Part shown: one piece after another, positions 13,296 through 22,272 of the stretch
Layout: every line of letters starts with the position of its first letter
How positions within the stretch are numbered: position 1 is the stretch's first letter
NCBI RefSeq assembly: GCF_000235485.1
Contig: NZ_JH378887.1
Coordinates: 1-58,337, forward strand
Length of the DNA stretch: 58,337 bases
Direction: 5' to 3'
DNA from: Streptococcus sp. oral taxon 058 str. F0407
GTDB lineage: Bacteria; Bacillota; Bacilli; Lactobacillales; Streptococcaceae
Position numbers and translations under genes: made by a program
The notes under the pieces: model-generated
What the model was told of the DNA's origin: nothing
What the model saw: the letters and a program-made list of their open reading frames with translations, nothing else
Databases searched by the model: none

Positions 13296-13919
13296 ATGAT
13301 AAAATCAATTCGCATCTTATTGTTACTAGCTTTGCTCCAGATTAGTCTGAGTAGCTGCTTGCTGTGGAAGGGAACCATCTTAACCTTAAAGCAATCAAGC
13401 GCTTATTTTCTAGTGTTTATCGTATTGGCATCAGGTCTGTGCGCGGGGATGAATTTCTTTTATACTCGAGATCAGGATGTTCATAGCATTATAAACAGTC
13501 AGAAAAAAGTGAAACTATTTTATAGTACCTTGTTGTTCTTAAACCTAGCAGGTGTCTGTCTGGTGTTGTCGGAGACTATTTTAACACAGACGGCTTTTCA
13601 GCAAGAACTGGTAGATCTTTTCTTGCCCTCCTTCTTTTTCTTGTTTGGCATTGATTTACTTGTCTTTTTGCCGTTTGAAAAATACAGCCGAGATTTGGGA
13701 GCAACTCTCAATAAGAAAAAAACAGTTGTCCTGACAGTTCTGGCAACCTTGCTGTTCTTGAGAAATCCAATGACAGTTTTATCCATTGTTTTTTATGTTG
13801 GTTTGGGATTCATTTTTGCTCGGTTTTTATTTCCAAAATCCATGAGAAGAGAATTTTCTTTTTACGGTCATGTGATCCGAGATATTTTACTTGTTAGCGC
13901 CATGTGTATATTCTTTTAA
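13296..13919 (+). CDS. Predicted polytopic membrane protein, unknown function
   Basis: 207 aa from ATG 13296, preceded by AAGGGAGA. A longer frame from 13200 has no ribosome site. The sequence is very hydrophobic, with about six membrane spans. The N-terminal span ends in SSC, which could be mistaken for a lipobox, but the rest of the protein is also membrane. No catalytic motif is visible. A TATAAT sits at 13265-13270, about 26 nt before the start. I do not recognise the family. The 245 bp upstream, from the rpoC terminator, is AT-rich and shows nothing else. Confidence 0.7.
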   Translation: MIKSIRILLLLALLQISLSSCLLWKGTILTLKQSSAYFLVFIVLASGLCAGMNFFYTRDQDVHSIINSQKKVKLFYSTLLFLNLAGVCLVLSETILTQTAFQQELVDLFLPSFFFLFGIDLLVFLPFEKYSRDLGATLNKKKTVVLTVLATLLFLRNPMTVLSIVFYVGLGFIFARFLFPKSMRREFSFYGHVIRDILLVSAMCIFF

Positions 13920-13986
13920 AAATACTTTTCTATCAATAAAAATCTCTTATTTTACCAAAGTTGTTATAGTAAGTTTGTAAAGAAAA

Positions 13987-14016
13987 TTTACATAAAAGAA
14001 AACTTTTTGGTATAAT
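13987..14016 (+). promoter_or_regulatory. tsaE promoter (candidate leaderless start)
   Basis: TTTACA (13987-13992), an 18-bp spacer, then TATAAT (14011-14016) with TG one base upstream of the -10. The tsaE ATG begins 6 nt after the -10, so the transcript should start at or next to the initiator A. Confidence 0.7.
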
Positions 14017-14022
14017 AGTAGC

Positions 14023-14466
14023 ATGTACACAAAAAATGAAGAAGAGCTGATCAATCTAGGAGAACGCCTAGGAACCTTGCTCCAAAAAAACGATGTTTTG
14101 ATCCTGTCTGGAGAACTGGGCGCTGGTAAAACAACCTTTACCAAGGGTCTTGCCAAGGGCTTGGATATTCGTCAGATGATCAAAAGTCCAACTTATACTA
14201 TCGTGAGAGAGTATGAGGGTCGCCTTCCGCTCTACCATTTGGATGTCTATCGGATTGAGGGGGATGCTGATTCGATTGACTTGGATGAGTTTCTCTTTGG
14301 TGGTGGTGTGACCGTTATCGAGTGGGGACATCTTTTGGGTGAGGATTTACCAGATTCCTACTTGGAGTTGGAAATTTTGAAAGAAGCTGACGGTCGTTGC
14401 CTCTATTTTTCCGCTCAAGGACCTCGTGCTGAGCAATTGATTAAGGAGCTTCAAGATGGAGTATGA
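14023..14466 (+). CDS. tsaE: tRNA threonylcarbamoyladenosine synthesis ATPase TsaE
   Basis: The TsaE P-loop ATPase works with TsaB and TsaD to make t6A37 on ANN-decoding tRNAs. 147 aa. The Walker A reads SGELGAGKTTFTKG (about residues 30-42), followed by SPTYTIVREYEG, HLDVYR and EWG, all hallmark TsaE motifs. No Shine-Dalgarno fits before ATG 14023 and the -10 box is only 6 nt upstream. No other in-frame start lies nearby. It overlaps the next gene by 11 nt and forms an operon with it and lytR, an arrangement also found in pneumococcus. Confidence 0.93.
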   Translation: MYTKNEEELINLGERLGTLLQKNDVLILSGELGAGKTTFTKGLAKGLDIRQMIKSPTYTIVREYEGRLPLYHLDVYRIEGDADSIDLDEFLFGGGVTVIEWGHLLGEDLPDSYLELEILKEADGRCLYFSAQGPRAEQLIKELQDGV

Positions 14467-14977
14467 ACTTTGTATTCGTGAGGCTGAAGCTCATGATGCA
14501 GCTGCTTTGATTGCATTCTTGGATTTAGTTGGACAGGAGACAGATTTCACCAGTCTGGATGAAAATGGTATCCTGATGACAGAATCTGAAATGGCGCTTT
14601 TTATTGAAAAGCAAGCGACTTCAGATAACCAAATCACTCTCCTAGCCCTCCTGAATGATGAAATTGCAGGTGTTTTGAACATCACGGCAGAGCAGCGTAT
14701 ACGGATTCGCCACATTGGAGATATCTTTTTGGTCATCCAAAGGAAGTTTTGGAATCATGGCTTAGGAAGCATACTCCTTGAAGAGGGAATTGAGTGGGCC
14801 AAAACCAGTGGAGTTCTGCGTCGTTTGCAGCTTAGTGTACAAAAGCGCAACGAGGCAGCTATCCACCTCTATTCAAAACTTGGATTTGTTACAGAAGGCT
14901 TACAAGAAAGAGGAGCCTATTTAAAAGAAGGGATATTTTTAGACGTTTGCCTGATGGGTAGACTGATAGATAAATGA
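14456..14977 (+). CDS. GNAT-family N-acetyltransferase
   Basis: 173 aa. The acetyl-CoA region reads IGDIFLVIQRKFWNHGLGSILLEEG, followed by LQLSVQKRNEAAIHLYSKLGFVTEG, both typical GNAT motifs (A and B). ATG 14456 lies inside the tsaE end and has AAGGAGCTTCAAG in front. The substrate cannot be told. Small-molecule and protein N-terminal acetylation are both possible. The overlap with tsaE and the 4-nt gap to lytR indicate one transcript. Confidence 0.88.
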   Translation: MEYELCIREAEAHDAAALIAFLDLVGQETDFTSLDENGILMTESEMALFIEKQATSDNQITLLALLNDEIAGVLNITAEQRIRIRHIGDIFLVIQRKFWNHGLGSILLEEGIEWAKTSGVLRRLQLSVQKRNEAAIHLYSKLGFVTEGLQERGAYLKEGIFLDVCLMGRLIDK

Positions 14978-14981
14978 TAAG

Positions 14982-16016
14982 ATGGTAAAAAAAATAATCG
15001 GAATGCTATTAGCTTTTCTAGCAGTAACAGTTTTAGGTGTGGGTGTTTATGCCTATACTATTTATTATCAGGGAACTGAAACTCTAAGTAAAAAAACTTA
15101 TAAGAAAATTGGTGAAGAAACCAACGTTATCGAGGCAACAGAGCCTTTGACTATTCTTCTGATGGGGGTGGATACGGGAAATGTAGAACGTACAGACCCT
15201 TGGGCGGGGAATAGTGATTCCATGATTCTTTTGACAGTCAATCCAAAAACCAAGAAAACCACTATGATGAGTTTAGAACGGGATATTTTGACCAAGATTG
15301 AAACTGGAAATGGCCAAGTTCAGGAGGCGAAACTCAATGCGGCTTATGCCAACGGCGGTGCAGAGCTGGCTATTTCAACCATTCAAAAAATGATGAACAT
15401 CCATATCGATCGTTATGTGATGGTCAACATGCAAGGACTCCAACAATTGGTGGATGCAGTTGGAGGCATCACAGTCAACAATACGCTCGGTTTCCCGATT
15501 TCGATTGCTGACCAGGAGGAATTTAATAAAATCTCTATTGGAGTCGGTGAACAAACTTTGAATGGTGAGGAAGCTCTGGTTTATTCACGGATGCGTTATC
15601 AGGATCCTGAGGGAGACTATGGTCGTCAAAAACGTCAACGTGAAGTCATTCAAAAGATTATGGAAAAGGTCTTGAGCCTCAATAGTATCAGTCATTATCA
15701 AGCTATCTTAAAAGCACTTAGTGATAATATGCAGACAAATGTTGATTTGTCTGCCTCCAGTATTCCACAATTACTTGGTTACCAAGATTCCTTTAAAAAT
15801 ATCGAAACTCATCAACTTCGTGGTGAAGATGCCGAGTTGCAAGGAATCTCTTATCAAATCGTAACAACGGAGCATATGCTGGAAATGCAAAATCTTTTGC
15901 GTCGTTCCTTAGGGAGAGAGGACGTCGCAGAGTTGGAGACCAACGCTGTTCTGTATGAGCATCTTTATGGTCGAACAGCGCCTTCAACAAATGCTTCAAG
16001 TGAGGAAATAGAATAA
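14982..16016 (+). CDS. lytR: LytR-CpsA-Psr family cell-wall glycopolymer ligase
   Basis: LCP enzymes attach teichoic acid or capsule to peptidoglycan outside the membrane. 344 aa: a short cytoplasmic start, one membrane anchor (about residues 5-27), then the LCP domain. The domain includes LLMGVDTG, the NSDSMILLTVNPKTKKTTMMSLERD block, and the conserved Arg-rich YSRMRYQDPEGDYGRQKRQREV. All the conserved Arg and Asp positions I know are present. Older annotation calls it a transcriptional regulator. It is the last gene of the tsaE operon. Confidence 0.94.
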   Translation: MVKKIIGMLLAFLAVTVLGVGVYAYTIYYQGTETLSKKTYKKIGEETNVIEATEPLTILLMGVDTGNVERTDPWAGNSDSMILLTVNPKTKKTTMMSLERDILTKIETGNGQVQEAKLNAAYANGGAELAISTIQKMMNIHIDRYVMVNMQGLQQLVDAVGGITVNNTLGFPISIADQEEFNKISIGVGEQTLNGEEALVYSRMRYQDPEGDYGRQKRQREVIQKIMEKVLSLNSISHYQAILKALSDNMQTNVDLSASSIPQLLGYQDSFKNIETHQLRGEDAELQGISYQIVTTEHMLEMQNLLRRSLGREDVAELETNAVLYEHLYGRTAPSTNASSEEIE

Positions 16017-16027
16017 AAAGAAAAATC

Positions 16028-16056
16028 AAATCGTGGGACTTTCCTGCGATTTTTTC
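16028..16056 (+). terminator. Terminator between lytR and cinA
   Basis: AAATCGTGGGA (16028-16038) pairs with TCCTGCGATTT (16042-16052) with two G-U pairs and a 3-nt loop, then runs into T. It insulates cinA from the tsaE-lytR operon. Confidence 0.85.
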
Positions 16057-16064
16057 AAAGAGAA

Positions 16065-16072
16065 TCCGAATA
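16065..16072 (+). promoter_or_regulatory. Combox-like (ComX) promoter of cinA
   Basis: TCCGAATA differs by one base from the competence sigma-factor box TACGAATA. It has a T-run (about 16050-16056) upstream and lies 17 nt before the cinA start codon. The cinA-recA region is a known late competence operon in pneumococcus, so ComX control is expected. Confidence 0.7.
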
Positions 16073-16089
16073 GATAGGTAGGAGGAAAG

Positions 16090-17346
16090 ATGAAAGCAGA
16101 AATTATTGCTGTAGGAACGGAAATTTTGACAGGGCAGATTGTCAATACCAATGCCCAGTTTTTGTCAGAAAAGCTAGCAGAAATTGGAGTAGATGTTTAT
16201 TTCCAAACGGCTGTGGGAGATAATGAAGCGCGTCTCATGTCCTTGCTAGAGATTGCGAGCTCGCGTAGCAGTCTAGTCATTTTGACAGGGGGCTTGGGGC
16301 CAACTGAGGATGATTTAACCAAACAAACGTTGGCGAAATTTTTGGGAAAAGCCTTGGTGTTTGATCCTCAAGCTCAGGAAAAACTTGATCACTTTTTTGC
16401 TCAAAGGCCAGACTATGCTCGGACACCCAATAACGAGAGGCAAGCACAAATTGTAGAAGGGGCAACTCCACTGCCAAATGAGACAGGCTTAGCAGTCGGA
16501 GGAGTGTCGGAAGTAGATGGCGTGACCTACGTGGTCCTTCCAGGACCGCCAAGTGAGCTGAAACCCATGGTCTTAAATCAACTCTTACCAAAGCTAATGA
16601 CAGGTACCAAGTTATACTCACGAGTGCTCCGTTTCTTTGGAATTGGGGAGAGTCAGTTGGTGACCATTTTAGCTGATTTGATTGACCAGCAAACTGATCC
16701 GACCTTGGCACCTTATGCAAAAACAGGAGAGGTGACCTTGCGCTTGTCTACAAAAGCAGTCAGTCAAGAAAAGGCTGATCAAGCACTGGATATATTAGAA
16801 AACCAGATCTTGGATCGTCAAACATTCGAGGGACTTTCTCTGCGAGAAATTTGTTATGGATATGGGGAGGAGACCAGCCTAGCAAGTGTCGTTGTAGAAG
16901 AGCTTAAGAAGAGAAAGAAAAGCATTACAGCAGCAGAGAGTTTGACGGCAGGCCTCTTTCAAGCGACATTAGCAGACTTTTCAGGCGTTTCTGCCATATT
17001 TAATGGCGGTTTTGTCACCTACAGTTTAGAAGAAAAGTCCAAGATGCTGGATATTTCCGAGCAAGAGTTGAAAAAACACGGTGTTGTTTCTGAGTTTACG
17101 GCTCAAAAGATGGCAGAGCAGGCGCGGTTTAAAACTCAGTCTGACTACGGAGTCAGTTTGACGGGGGTTGCTGGACCAGATAGCTTAGAGGGGCATCCAG
17201 CTGGGACGGTCTTTATCGGTTTGGCACATGCAAAAGGGACAGAGGTTATCAAGGCTAATATCGCAGGACGGAGCCGAGCAGATGTTCGTCAGATTGCGGT
17301 TATGCATGCCTTTAACCTAGTTCGCAAGGCTTTATTAAGTGACTAA
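16090..17346 (+). CDS. cinA: Competence-damage protein CinA
   Basis: 418 aa from ATG 16090, preceded by TAGGAGGAAAG. The N-terminal MoaB/MogA-like domain (about 1-170) opens [20 protein letters not shown] and carries [15 protein letters not shown]. The C-terminal CinA/PncC domain (about 255-415) has [25 protein letters not shown] and [11 protein letters not shown]. In other bacteria this domain deamidates NMN or the N-terminal domain is an ADP-ribose pyrophosphatase. In pneumococcus CinA helps bring RecA to the membrane during transformation. The 54-nt gap to recA contains recA's own promoter. Confidence 0.96.
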   Translation: MKAEIIAVGTEILTGQIVNTNAQFLSEKLAEIGVDVYFQTAVGDNEARLMSLLEIASSRSSLVILTGGLGPTEDDLTKQTLAKFLGKALVFDPQAQEKLDHFFAQRPDYARTPNNERQAQIVEGATPLPNETGLAVGGVSEVDGVTYVVLPGPPSELKPMVLNQLLPKLMTGTKLYSRVLRFFGIGESQLVTILADLIDQQTDPTLAPYAKTGEVTLRLSTKAVSQEKADQALDILENQILDRQTFEGLSLREICYGYGEETSLASVVVEELKKRKKSITAAESLTAGLFQATLADFSGVSAIFNGGFVTYSLEEKSKMLDISEQELKKHGVVSEFTAQKMAEQARFKTQSDYGVSLTGVAGPDSLEGHPAGTVFIGLAHAKGTEVIKANIAGRSRADVRQIAVMHAFNLVRKALLSD

Positions 17347-17350
17347 CTTT

Positions 17351-17359
17351 TGATATAAT
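17351..17359 (+). promoter_or_regulatory. recA basal promoter (extended -10)
   Basis: TGATATAAT, an extended -10, lies in the cinA-recA gap. It would supply recA outside competence, with read-through from the cinA combox adding to it during competence. Confidence 0.65.
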
Positions 17360-17400
17360 AGTAGATAGGTCTTAGGACTATTAGAATACAGGAGAATAGA

Positions 17401-18546
17401 ATGGCGAAAAAACCAAAAAAATTAGATGAAATTTCAAAAAAATTCGGAGCAGATCGTGAAAAAGCCTTGAACGATGCTCTTAAATTGATTGAGAAAGACT
17501 TTGGTAAAGGCTCAATCATGCGTTTGGGCGAGCGTGCAGAACAAAAAGTGCAAGTGATGAGTTCAGGTTCCTTGGCTCTTGACATTGCCCTTGGTTCAGG
17601 TGGTTATCCTAAGGGACGTATCATCGAAATCTATGGACCAGAGTCTTCTGGTAAAACAACAGTTGCCCTTCACGCTGTCGCGCAAGCGCAAAAAGAAGGT
17701 GGTATCGCAGCCTTTATCGATGCGGAGCATGCCCTTGATCCAGCCTATGCAGCAGCACTTGGGGTGAACATTGACGAATTGCTTTTATCACAACCAGACT
17801 CAGGGGAGCAAGGTCTTGAAATTGCAGGGAAATTGATTGACTCAGGTGCAGTTGACCTTGTCGTTATTGACTCAGTTGCGGCCCTTGTGCCTCGTGCAGA
17901 AATTGATGGGGACATTGGAGACAGCCACGTTGGTTTGCAGGCTCGTATGATGAGTCAAGCCATGCGTAAACTTGGTGCTTCGATCAATAAGACCAAAACA
18001 ATTGCTATCTTTATCAACCAATTGCGTGAAAAAGTTGGAGTCATGTTTGGAAATCCAGAAACAACTCCAGGTGGACGTGCTCTAAAATTCTACGCTTCAG
18101 TGCGTTTGGATGTTCGTGGAAGTACACAAATCAAGGGAACTGGTGACCAAAAAGATACCAATGTCGGTAAGGAAACCAAGATCAAGGTTGTTAAAAATAA
18201 GATAGCTCCACCGTTTAAGGAAGCCTTCGTAGAAATCATGTACGGAGAAGGAATTTCTAAGACCGGTGAGCTCTTGAAGATTGCAAGTGATCTCGACATC
18301 ATCCAAAAAGCCGGAGCTTGGTACTCTTACAAGGGCGAAAAAATCGGGCAAGGATCTGAAAATGCTAAGAAATACTTGGCAGATCATCCAGAAATCTTTG
18401 ATGCCATTGACCACCAAGTCCGTGTTCAATATGGTTTGGTTGAAGATGAAGAAACCTCAGATGTTAGTCCAGTAGCAGAGACGACTTCTAACCAAGAAGT
18501 AACACTTGATCTTGGCGATGAACTTGGAATCGAAATTGAAGAATAA
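17401..18546 (+). CDS. recA: Recombinase A
   Basis: 381 aa from ATG 17401 with CAGGAGAA upstream. It forms the ATP-dependent strand-exchange filament for repair and transformation. Walker A is GPESSGKTT (about residues 79-87). Walker B is [10 protein letters not shown]. The L1 and L2 DNA-binding loops ([19 protein letters not shown] and [16 protein letters not shown]) are intact. The C-terminus is acidic ([12 protein letters not shown]). A strong bidirectional terminator directly follows, so dinF is not on the same transcript here. Confidence 0.98.
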   Translation: MAKKPKKLDEISKKFGADREKALNDALKLIEKDFGKGSIMRLGERAEQKVQVMSSGSLALDIALGSGGYPKGRIIEIYGPESSGKTTVALHAVAQAQKEGGIAAFIDAEHALDPAYAAALGVNIDELLLSQPDSGEQGLEIAGKLIDSGAVDLVVIDSVAALVPRAEIDGDIGDSHVGLQARMMSQAMRKLGASINKTKTIAIFINQLREKVGVMFGNPETTPGGRALKFYASVRLDVRGSTQIKGTGDQKDTNVGKETKIKVVKNKIAPPFKEAFVEIMYGEGISKTGELLKIASDLDIIQKAGAWYSYKGEKIGQGSENAKKYLADHPEIFDAIDHQVRVQYGLVEDEETSDVSPVAETTSNQEVTLDLGDELGIEIEE

Positions 18547-18583
18547 CATAAAAAGTAGCAGATAGGAACTGCTACTTTTTATG
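18547..18583. terminator. Bidirectional terminator after recA
   Basis: A perfect 15-bp stem, CATAAAAAGTAGCAG (18547-18561) and its complement (18569-18583), with a 7-nt loop. The A-run and T-run inside the stem let it act for recA (+) and for the converging acetyltransferase gene (-). Confidence 0.92.
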
Positions 18584-18602
18584 TTTATTTAGGATGAAAG
18601 AA

Positions 18603-19157
18603 CTAATGGTCACTGAAACGACGATACTCGATATGAAAGTCAAAATAATGTTCATCTTGCAATTTCTGAAAGATGTCACGATAGGCTTCTTCGTCAAAGT
18701 AGTCGCCACGATAGAGGATTTCAAAACTTAGACCATCGTACTCTAAAAAGGCATTGGCTGTTTTAAAGCCATTTTGTCGATAGAAGTCCATTCTAGCCTT
18801 CCTTTGCTCCAGATTATCGCATTCTTCATCCAATCGCTCGACTTCCAGCAACATGGTTCGCTGGTAAAAATCAGTCAGCTTTTCGATAATTTCCTTTCCG
18901 TACCCGTGACTTCTTAGGTGGGGCATGATGGCAAAAAAGCTGATATAAAAGGCTTTTTGATTGGAGATGGCAAAAGCAAAGCCGACAAACTCTTCCTGAT
19001 TATAAAAGGCAAAAAAGTGAGCGTCATCTCGGTCCTGATAGCGTAAAAACTCAGACAGAGGAACGCGTTCTTCCTCGGGGAAAGCTTCCTTGTTTAGCTT
19101 TTCAACCTTATCAAGATCTGGAAATGCATCGGTTATTAATTGACTGGTCAAACTCAT
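18603..19157 (-). CDS. GNAT-family N-acetyltransferase inserted between recA and dinF
   Basis: 184 aa from ATG 19155-19157, chosen for AAAAGGAGGCC upstream. An earlier in-frame ATG at 19205 has no ribosome site. The acetyl-CoA fold is suggested by FVGFAFAISNQKAFYISFFAIMPHLRSHGYGKEIIEKL, whose motif A (RSHGYG) is canonical. The later MDFYRQNGFKTA matches motif B. The target is unknown. It converges on recA and runs divergent from dinF, so it splits the cinA-recA-dinF block of pneumococcus. Confidence 0.85.
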   Translation of the reverse strand: MSLTSQLITDAFPDLDKVEKLNKEAFPEEERVPLSEFLRYQDRDDAHFFAFYNQEEFVGFAFAISNQKAFYISFFAIMPHLRSHGYGKEIIEKLTDFYQRTMLLEVERLDEECDNLEQRKARMDFYRQNGFKTANAFLEYDGLSFEILYRGDYFDEEAYRDIFQKLQDEHYFDFHIEYRRFSDH

Positions 19158-19231
19158 AAAAGGCCTCCTTTTCTTGATTATAGCAAATTGTCTCTCGGTA
19201 GGCAATTGATTTCAAGAAATCCAAGCAATTC

Positions 19232-19260
19232 TTGTCGCTCCTCTAGAAAGCTGATATAAT
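19232..19260 (+). promoter_or_regulatory. dinF promoter (candidate leaderless start)
   Basis: TTGTCG (19232-19237), a 17-bp spacer, then TGATATAAT (19252-19260), an extended -10. The dinF ATG starts at 19267, exactly 6 nt after the -10, leaving no room for a 5' leader. Confidence 0.75.
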
Positions 19261-19266
19261 AGCCTT

Positions 19267-20637
19267 ATGAATAAAAAACGAACAGTGGACCTAATACATG
19301 GTCCAATCCTTCCTTCGCTTTTAAGCTTTGCCTTTCCAATCTTGCTGTCTAATATCTTTCAACAGCTTTATAACACAGCTGATATTATGATTGTTGGGCG
19401 ATTTCTTGGTCAAGAATCCTTGGCAGCAGTAGGAGCGACAACGGCCATTTTTGACTTGATTATAGGTTTTACTCTTGGTGTTGGAAATGGTATGGGGATT
19501 GTCATTGCTCGCTATTATGGGGCTCGTAATTTCACTAAAATCAAAGAAGCAGTAGCAGCAACTTGGATATTAGGTGCTCTTTTGAGTATTCTGGTTATGC
19601 TGATGGGATTCGTCGGCCTGTATCCACTCTTGCAGTACTTAGATACTCCTGCAGAAATCCTTCCCCAGTCCTATCAATATATTTCCATGATTGTGACCTG
19701 TGTTGGCGTCAGCTTCGCTTATAATCTCTTTGCAGGCTTGTTGCGGTCTATTGGTGATAGTCTGGCTGCGCTTGGTTTTCTGATTTTCTCTGCTCTTGTC
19801 AATGTGATTCTGGATCTCTATTTTATTACGCAACTGCATTTGGGAGTTCAATCTGCGGGACTTGCTACTATTATCTCACAAGGATTATCAGCGGTTCTCT
19901 GCTTTTATTATATCCGTAAGAGCGTTCCAGAACTGCTCCCTCAACTCAAGCATTTTAAATGGAACAAGGCCCTGTATGCAGATCTCTTGGAGCAAGGTTT
20001 GGCTATGGGATTGATGAGTTCAATTGTGTCCATTGGTAGTGTGATTTTACAGTCTTCTGTCAATACCTTTGGCGCAGTGATTATTAGTGCGCAAACAGCG
20101 GCGCGACGCATTATGGCTTTTGCTCTTCTTCCCATGACGGCTATTTCTTCTGCCATGACGACCTTTGCCTCTCAGAATCTTGGGGCTAAGCGACCAGACC
20201 GCATTGTTCAAGGTCTTCGAATTGGCAGTCGCCTGAGTATGTCCTGGGCAGGCTTTATCTGTATCTTTCTCTTTTTTGCTAGTCCGACCTTGATTTCCTT
20301 CTTGGCCAGTTCAACGGATGGTTACTTGGTTGAAAATGGTAGCCTCTACCTGCAAATTAGTTCAGCCTTTTATCCGATTCTGAGCCTCTTGTTGATTTAT
20401 CGCAATTGCTTGCAGGGCTTGGGCCAAAAAATCCTGCCTCTGGTATCTAGTTTTATCGAACTAATCGGCAAAATCGTTTTTGTGGTCTTGATTATCCCTT
20501 GGGCAGGCTATAGGGGAGTTATCCTTTGTGAACCCCTTATCTGGGTTGCCATGACCACCCAACTGTACTTTTCACTTTTCCGTCATCCCCTGATAAAAGA
20601 AGGCAAGGCAATCTTGGCAGCCAAAGGACAATCCTAG
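19267..20637 (+). CDS. dinF: MATE-family efflux protein DinF
   Basis: 456 aa with about 12 membrane spans. It belongs to the MATE exporters, which move cationic drugs or toxic organic compounds out using Na+ or H+. The N-terminal half opens DLIHGPILPSLLSFAFPILLSNIFQQLYNTADIMIVGRFLG, and QTAARRIMAFALLPMTAISSAMTTFASQNLGA marks the second half. Pneumococcal DinF is linked to oxidative-stress and bile-acid tolerance. Here it has its own promoter and no visible Shine-Dalgarno. It is followed by yebC, not lytA. Confidence 0.92.
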   Translation: MNKKRTVDLIHGPILPSLLSFAFPILLSNIFQQLYNTADIMIVGRFLGQESLAAVGATTAIFDLIIGFTLGVGNGMGIVIARYYGARNFTKIKEAVAATWILGALLSILVMLMGFVGLYPLLQYLDTPAEILPQSYQYISMIVTCVGVSFAYNLFAGLLRSIGDSLAALGFLIFSALVNVILDLYFITQLHLGVQSAGLATIISQGLSAVLCFYYIRKSVPELLPQLKHFKWNKALYADLLEQGLAMGLMSSIVSIGSVILQSSVNTFGAVIISAQTAARRIMAFALLPMTAISSAMTTFASQNLGAKRPDRIVQGLRIGSRLSMSWAGFICIFLFFASPTLISFLASSTDGYLVENGSLYLQISSAFYPILSLLLIYRNCLQGLGQKILPLVSSFIELIGKIVFVVLIIPWAGYRGVILCEPLIWVAMTTQLYFSLFRHPLIKEGKAILAAKGQS

Positions 20638-20689
20638 CTGGATTTGCTGAATAAAATCCATTTCCTCTAGTGAAAATCGAAAAAACTTG

Positions 20690-20698
20690 TGTTATAAT
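20690..20698 (+). promoter_or_regulatory. yebC promoter (extended -10)
   Basis: TGTTATAAT, 35 nt upstream of the yebC ATG, with a normal AAAAAGGAGATT ribosome site between. Confidence 0.6.
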
Positions 20699-20733
20699 AA
20701 GAAAGATTAAAATGTGAAAAAAGGAGATTCCTA

Positions 20734-21450
20734 ATGGGACGTAAATGGGCCAATATCGTAGCCAAGAAAACGGCTAAAGATGGAGCTAACTCTAAAGTAT
20801 ATGCAAAATTTGGTGTAGAAATCTATGTAGCAGCTAAAAAAGGTGATCCAGACCCAGAATCAAACACCGCTTTGAAATTCGTTATCGATCGTGCTAAACA
20901 AGCCCAAGTGCCAAAACACGTTATCGATAAAGCGATTGATAAAGCAAAAGGAAACACAGATGAAACCTTTACAGAAGGACGTTATGAAGGTTTTGGACCA
21001 AATGGTTCGATGCTGATCGTAGACACCTTGACATCAAACGTTAACCGTACTGCAGCCAATGTCCGTGCAGCTTTTGGTAAAAACGGTGGAAACATGGGTG
21101 CTTCTGGTTCAGTTTCTTACCTCTTCGACAACAAGGGAGTTATCGTATTTGCTGGTGAAGATGCGGATGCCATTTTTGAACTGTTGCTCGAAGCTGATGT
21201 GGATGTGGATGATGTCGAAGCAGAAGATGGAACAGTCACTGTTTACACAGCTCCAACTGACCTTCACAAGGCTATCGTTGCCCTTCGTGAGTCAGGTATC
21301 CAAGAATTCCAAGTGACTGAATTGGAAATGATTCCTCAGTCTGAAGTGGAATTGTCAGGGGATGACCTTGAAACTTTTGAAAAACTTTACAGCGTCCTTG
21401 AAGATGACGAAGATGTACAAAAGATCTATACTAACGTAGATGGATTCTAA
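20734..21450 (+). CDS. yebC: YebC/PmpR family protein (TACO1 homologue)
   Basis: 238 aa. The family start is [18 protein letters not shown], and the conserved [47 protein letters not shown] block is intact. Long annotated as a transcriptional regulator. Recent work on the family supports a role in translation of difficult proline-rich stretches, so the regulator label is doubtful. The acidic C-terminus (LEDDEDVQ) is usual. It is monocistronic between its own promoter and a terminator. Confidence 0.95.
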   Translation: MGRKWANIVAKKTAKDGANSKVYAKFGVEIYVAAKKGDPDPESNTALKFVIDRAKQAQVPKHVIDKAIDKAKGNTDETFTEGRYEGFGPNGSMLIVDTLTSNVNRTAANVRAAFGKNGGNMGASGSVSYLFDNKGVIVFAGEDADAIFELLLEADVDVDDVEAEDGTVTVYTAPTDLHKAIVALRESGIQEFQVTELEMIPQSEVELSGDDLETFEKLYSVLEDDEDVQKIYTNVDGF

Positions 21451-21453
21451 TAG

Positions 21454-21488
21454 AAAAACGAACAGTTTTATTAACTGTTCGTTTTTTT
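21454..21488. terminator. Bidirectional terminator after yebC
   Basis: AAAAACGAACAGTT (21454-21467) and AACTGTTCGTTTTT (21473-21486) pair around a short loop. It serves yebC (+) and probably the converging gene at 21500-22174 (-). Confidence 0.88.
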
Positions 21489-21499
21489 AATACTTTAAC

Positions 21500-22174
21500 C
21501 TAGACTCTGGTTCCAGAATCTCTTTGTTGCTGGTTTTCTCCTAGGCCTACAGCTATTTTATGAACTAGTAAGAGCTGACCATTATCCTGTTTTACAAAGG
21601 TTAGAGTAACGGTCTTGATTTTATCATCAATGCCAATATAGGTAATTTTCTTGGTGTCATAGCCCTCAATGATTGAATCAAATTCGGAATCTGGTAGTCC
21701 ATGTTTTCTGATAATATCCTTGTAATTGGTACCACCTTTTCCTTTGTTATCAAGGTCACCTTCGATTAAGGCGTCGAACTGTTCTTGGGTCCAGGAGAAA
21801 GTATCTTCTTCCTCCTCAGGGATAGAATAGGTGCTATCATCTGTCAAGTCGCTTTCTTCTTCGCGTTCCATTGAGGCACTTGCCTCTTTATAGGAACGGT
21901 TAAACTCCCTGACAAACTCTTTGTAGACATCAGCGTACAGTATCTGGGTCGTAAAGAAAAGTACAACTGAAGCAATTGCAAGGGATGTTCCGATAATGGC
22001 CATTGTTTTTCGTTTTTTGAGGTTGACGATAAGGCCGATAATTCCCAAGATAAATGCGACAATGGCGATGAAAAATGACAGATAGTTAATAAATGGGATC
22101 CAAGATCCTAAAAGTGCGATGGCTCCAAAAATAGTTGCTAAAATCCCTAAAACTTTTTGTTCTTCTGGTTTCAT
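21500..22174 (-). CDS. DUF4190-like membrane protein with C-terminal soluble domain
   Basis: 224 aa from ATG 22172-22174, which has GGGAGAAAA upstream. An earlier Met at 22195 has no ribosome site. Three hydrophobic spans (about residues 10-90) resemble the DUF4190 type. An acidic linker (EREEESDLTDDS, then PEEEED) leads to an extracellular-looking domain (FSWTQEQFDALIEGDLDNKG...KKITYIG) of the kind seen attached to streptococcal lipoproteins and membrane proteins. The function is unknown. It is monocistronic. Confidence 0.75.
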   Translation of the reverse strand: MKPEEQKVLGILATIFGAIALLGSWIPFINYLSFFIAIVAFILGIIGLIVNLKKRKTMAIIGTSLAIASVVLFFTTQILYADVYKEFVREFNRSYKEASASMEREEESDLTDDSTYSIPEEEEDTFSWTQEQFDALIEGDLDNKGKGGTNYKDIIRKHGLPDSEFDSIIEGYDTKKITYIGIDDKIKTVTLTFVKQDNGQLLLVHKIAVGLGENQQQRDSGTRV

Positions 22175-22272
22175 TTGAAAGTTTTCTCCCTTCATCGAGT
22201 GAATGGATTTCTATCCATGGTAGTTAGTGCTTATTATAGAAAAAATATTGCCTAATGTCAATTTAAACTAAA

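Noticed and set aside
13345..13360. Lipobox (LSSC) in the membrane protein after rpoC
   Set aside because: The rest of the protein is a multi-span membrane protein, so a lipid anchor is unlikely.
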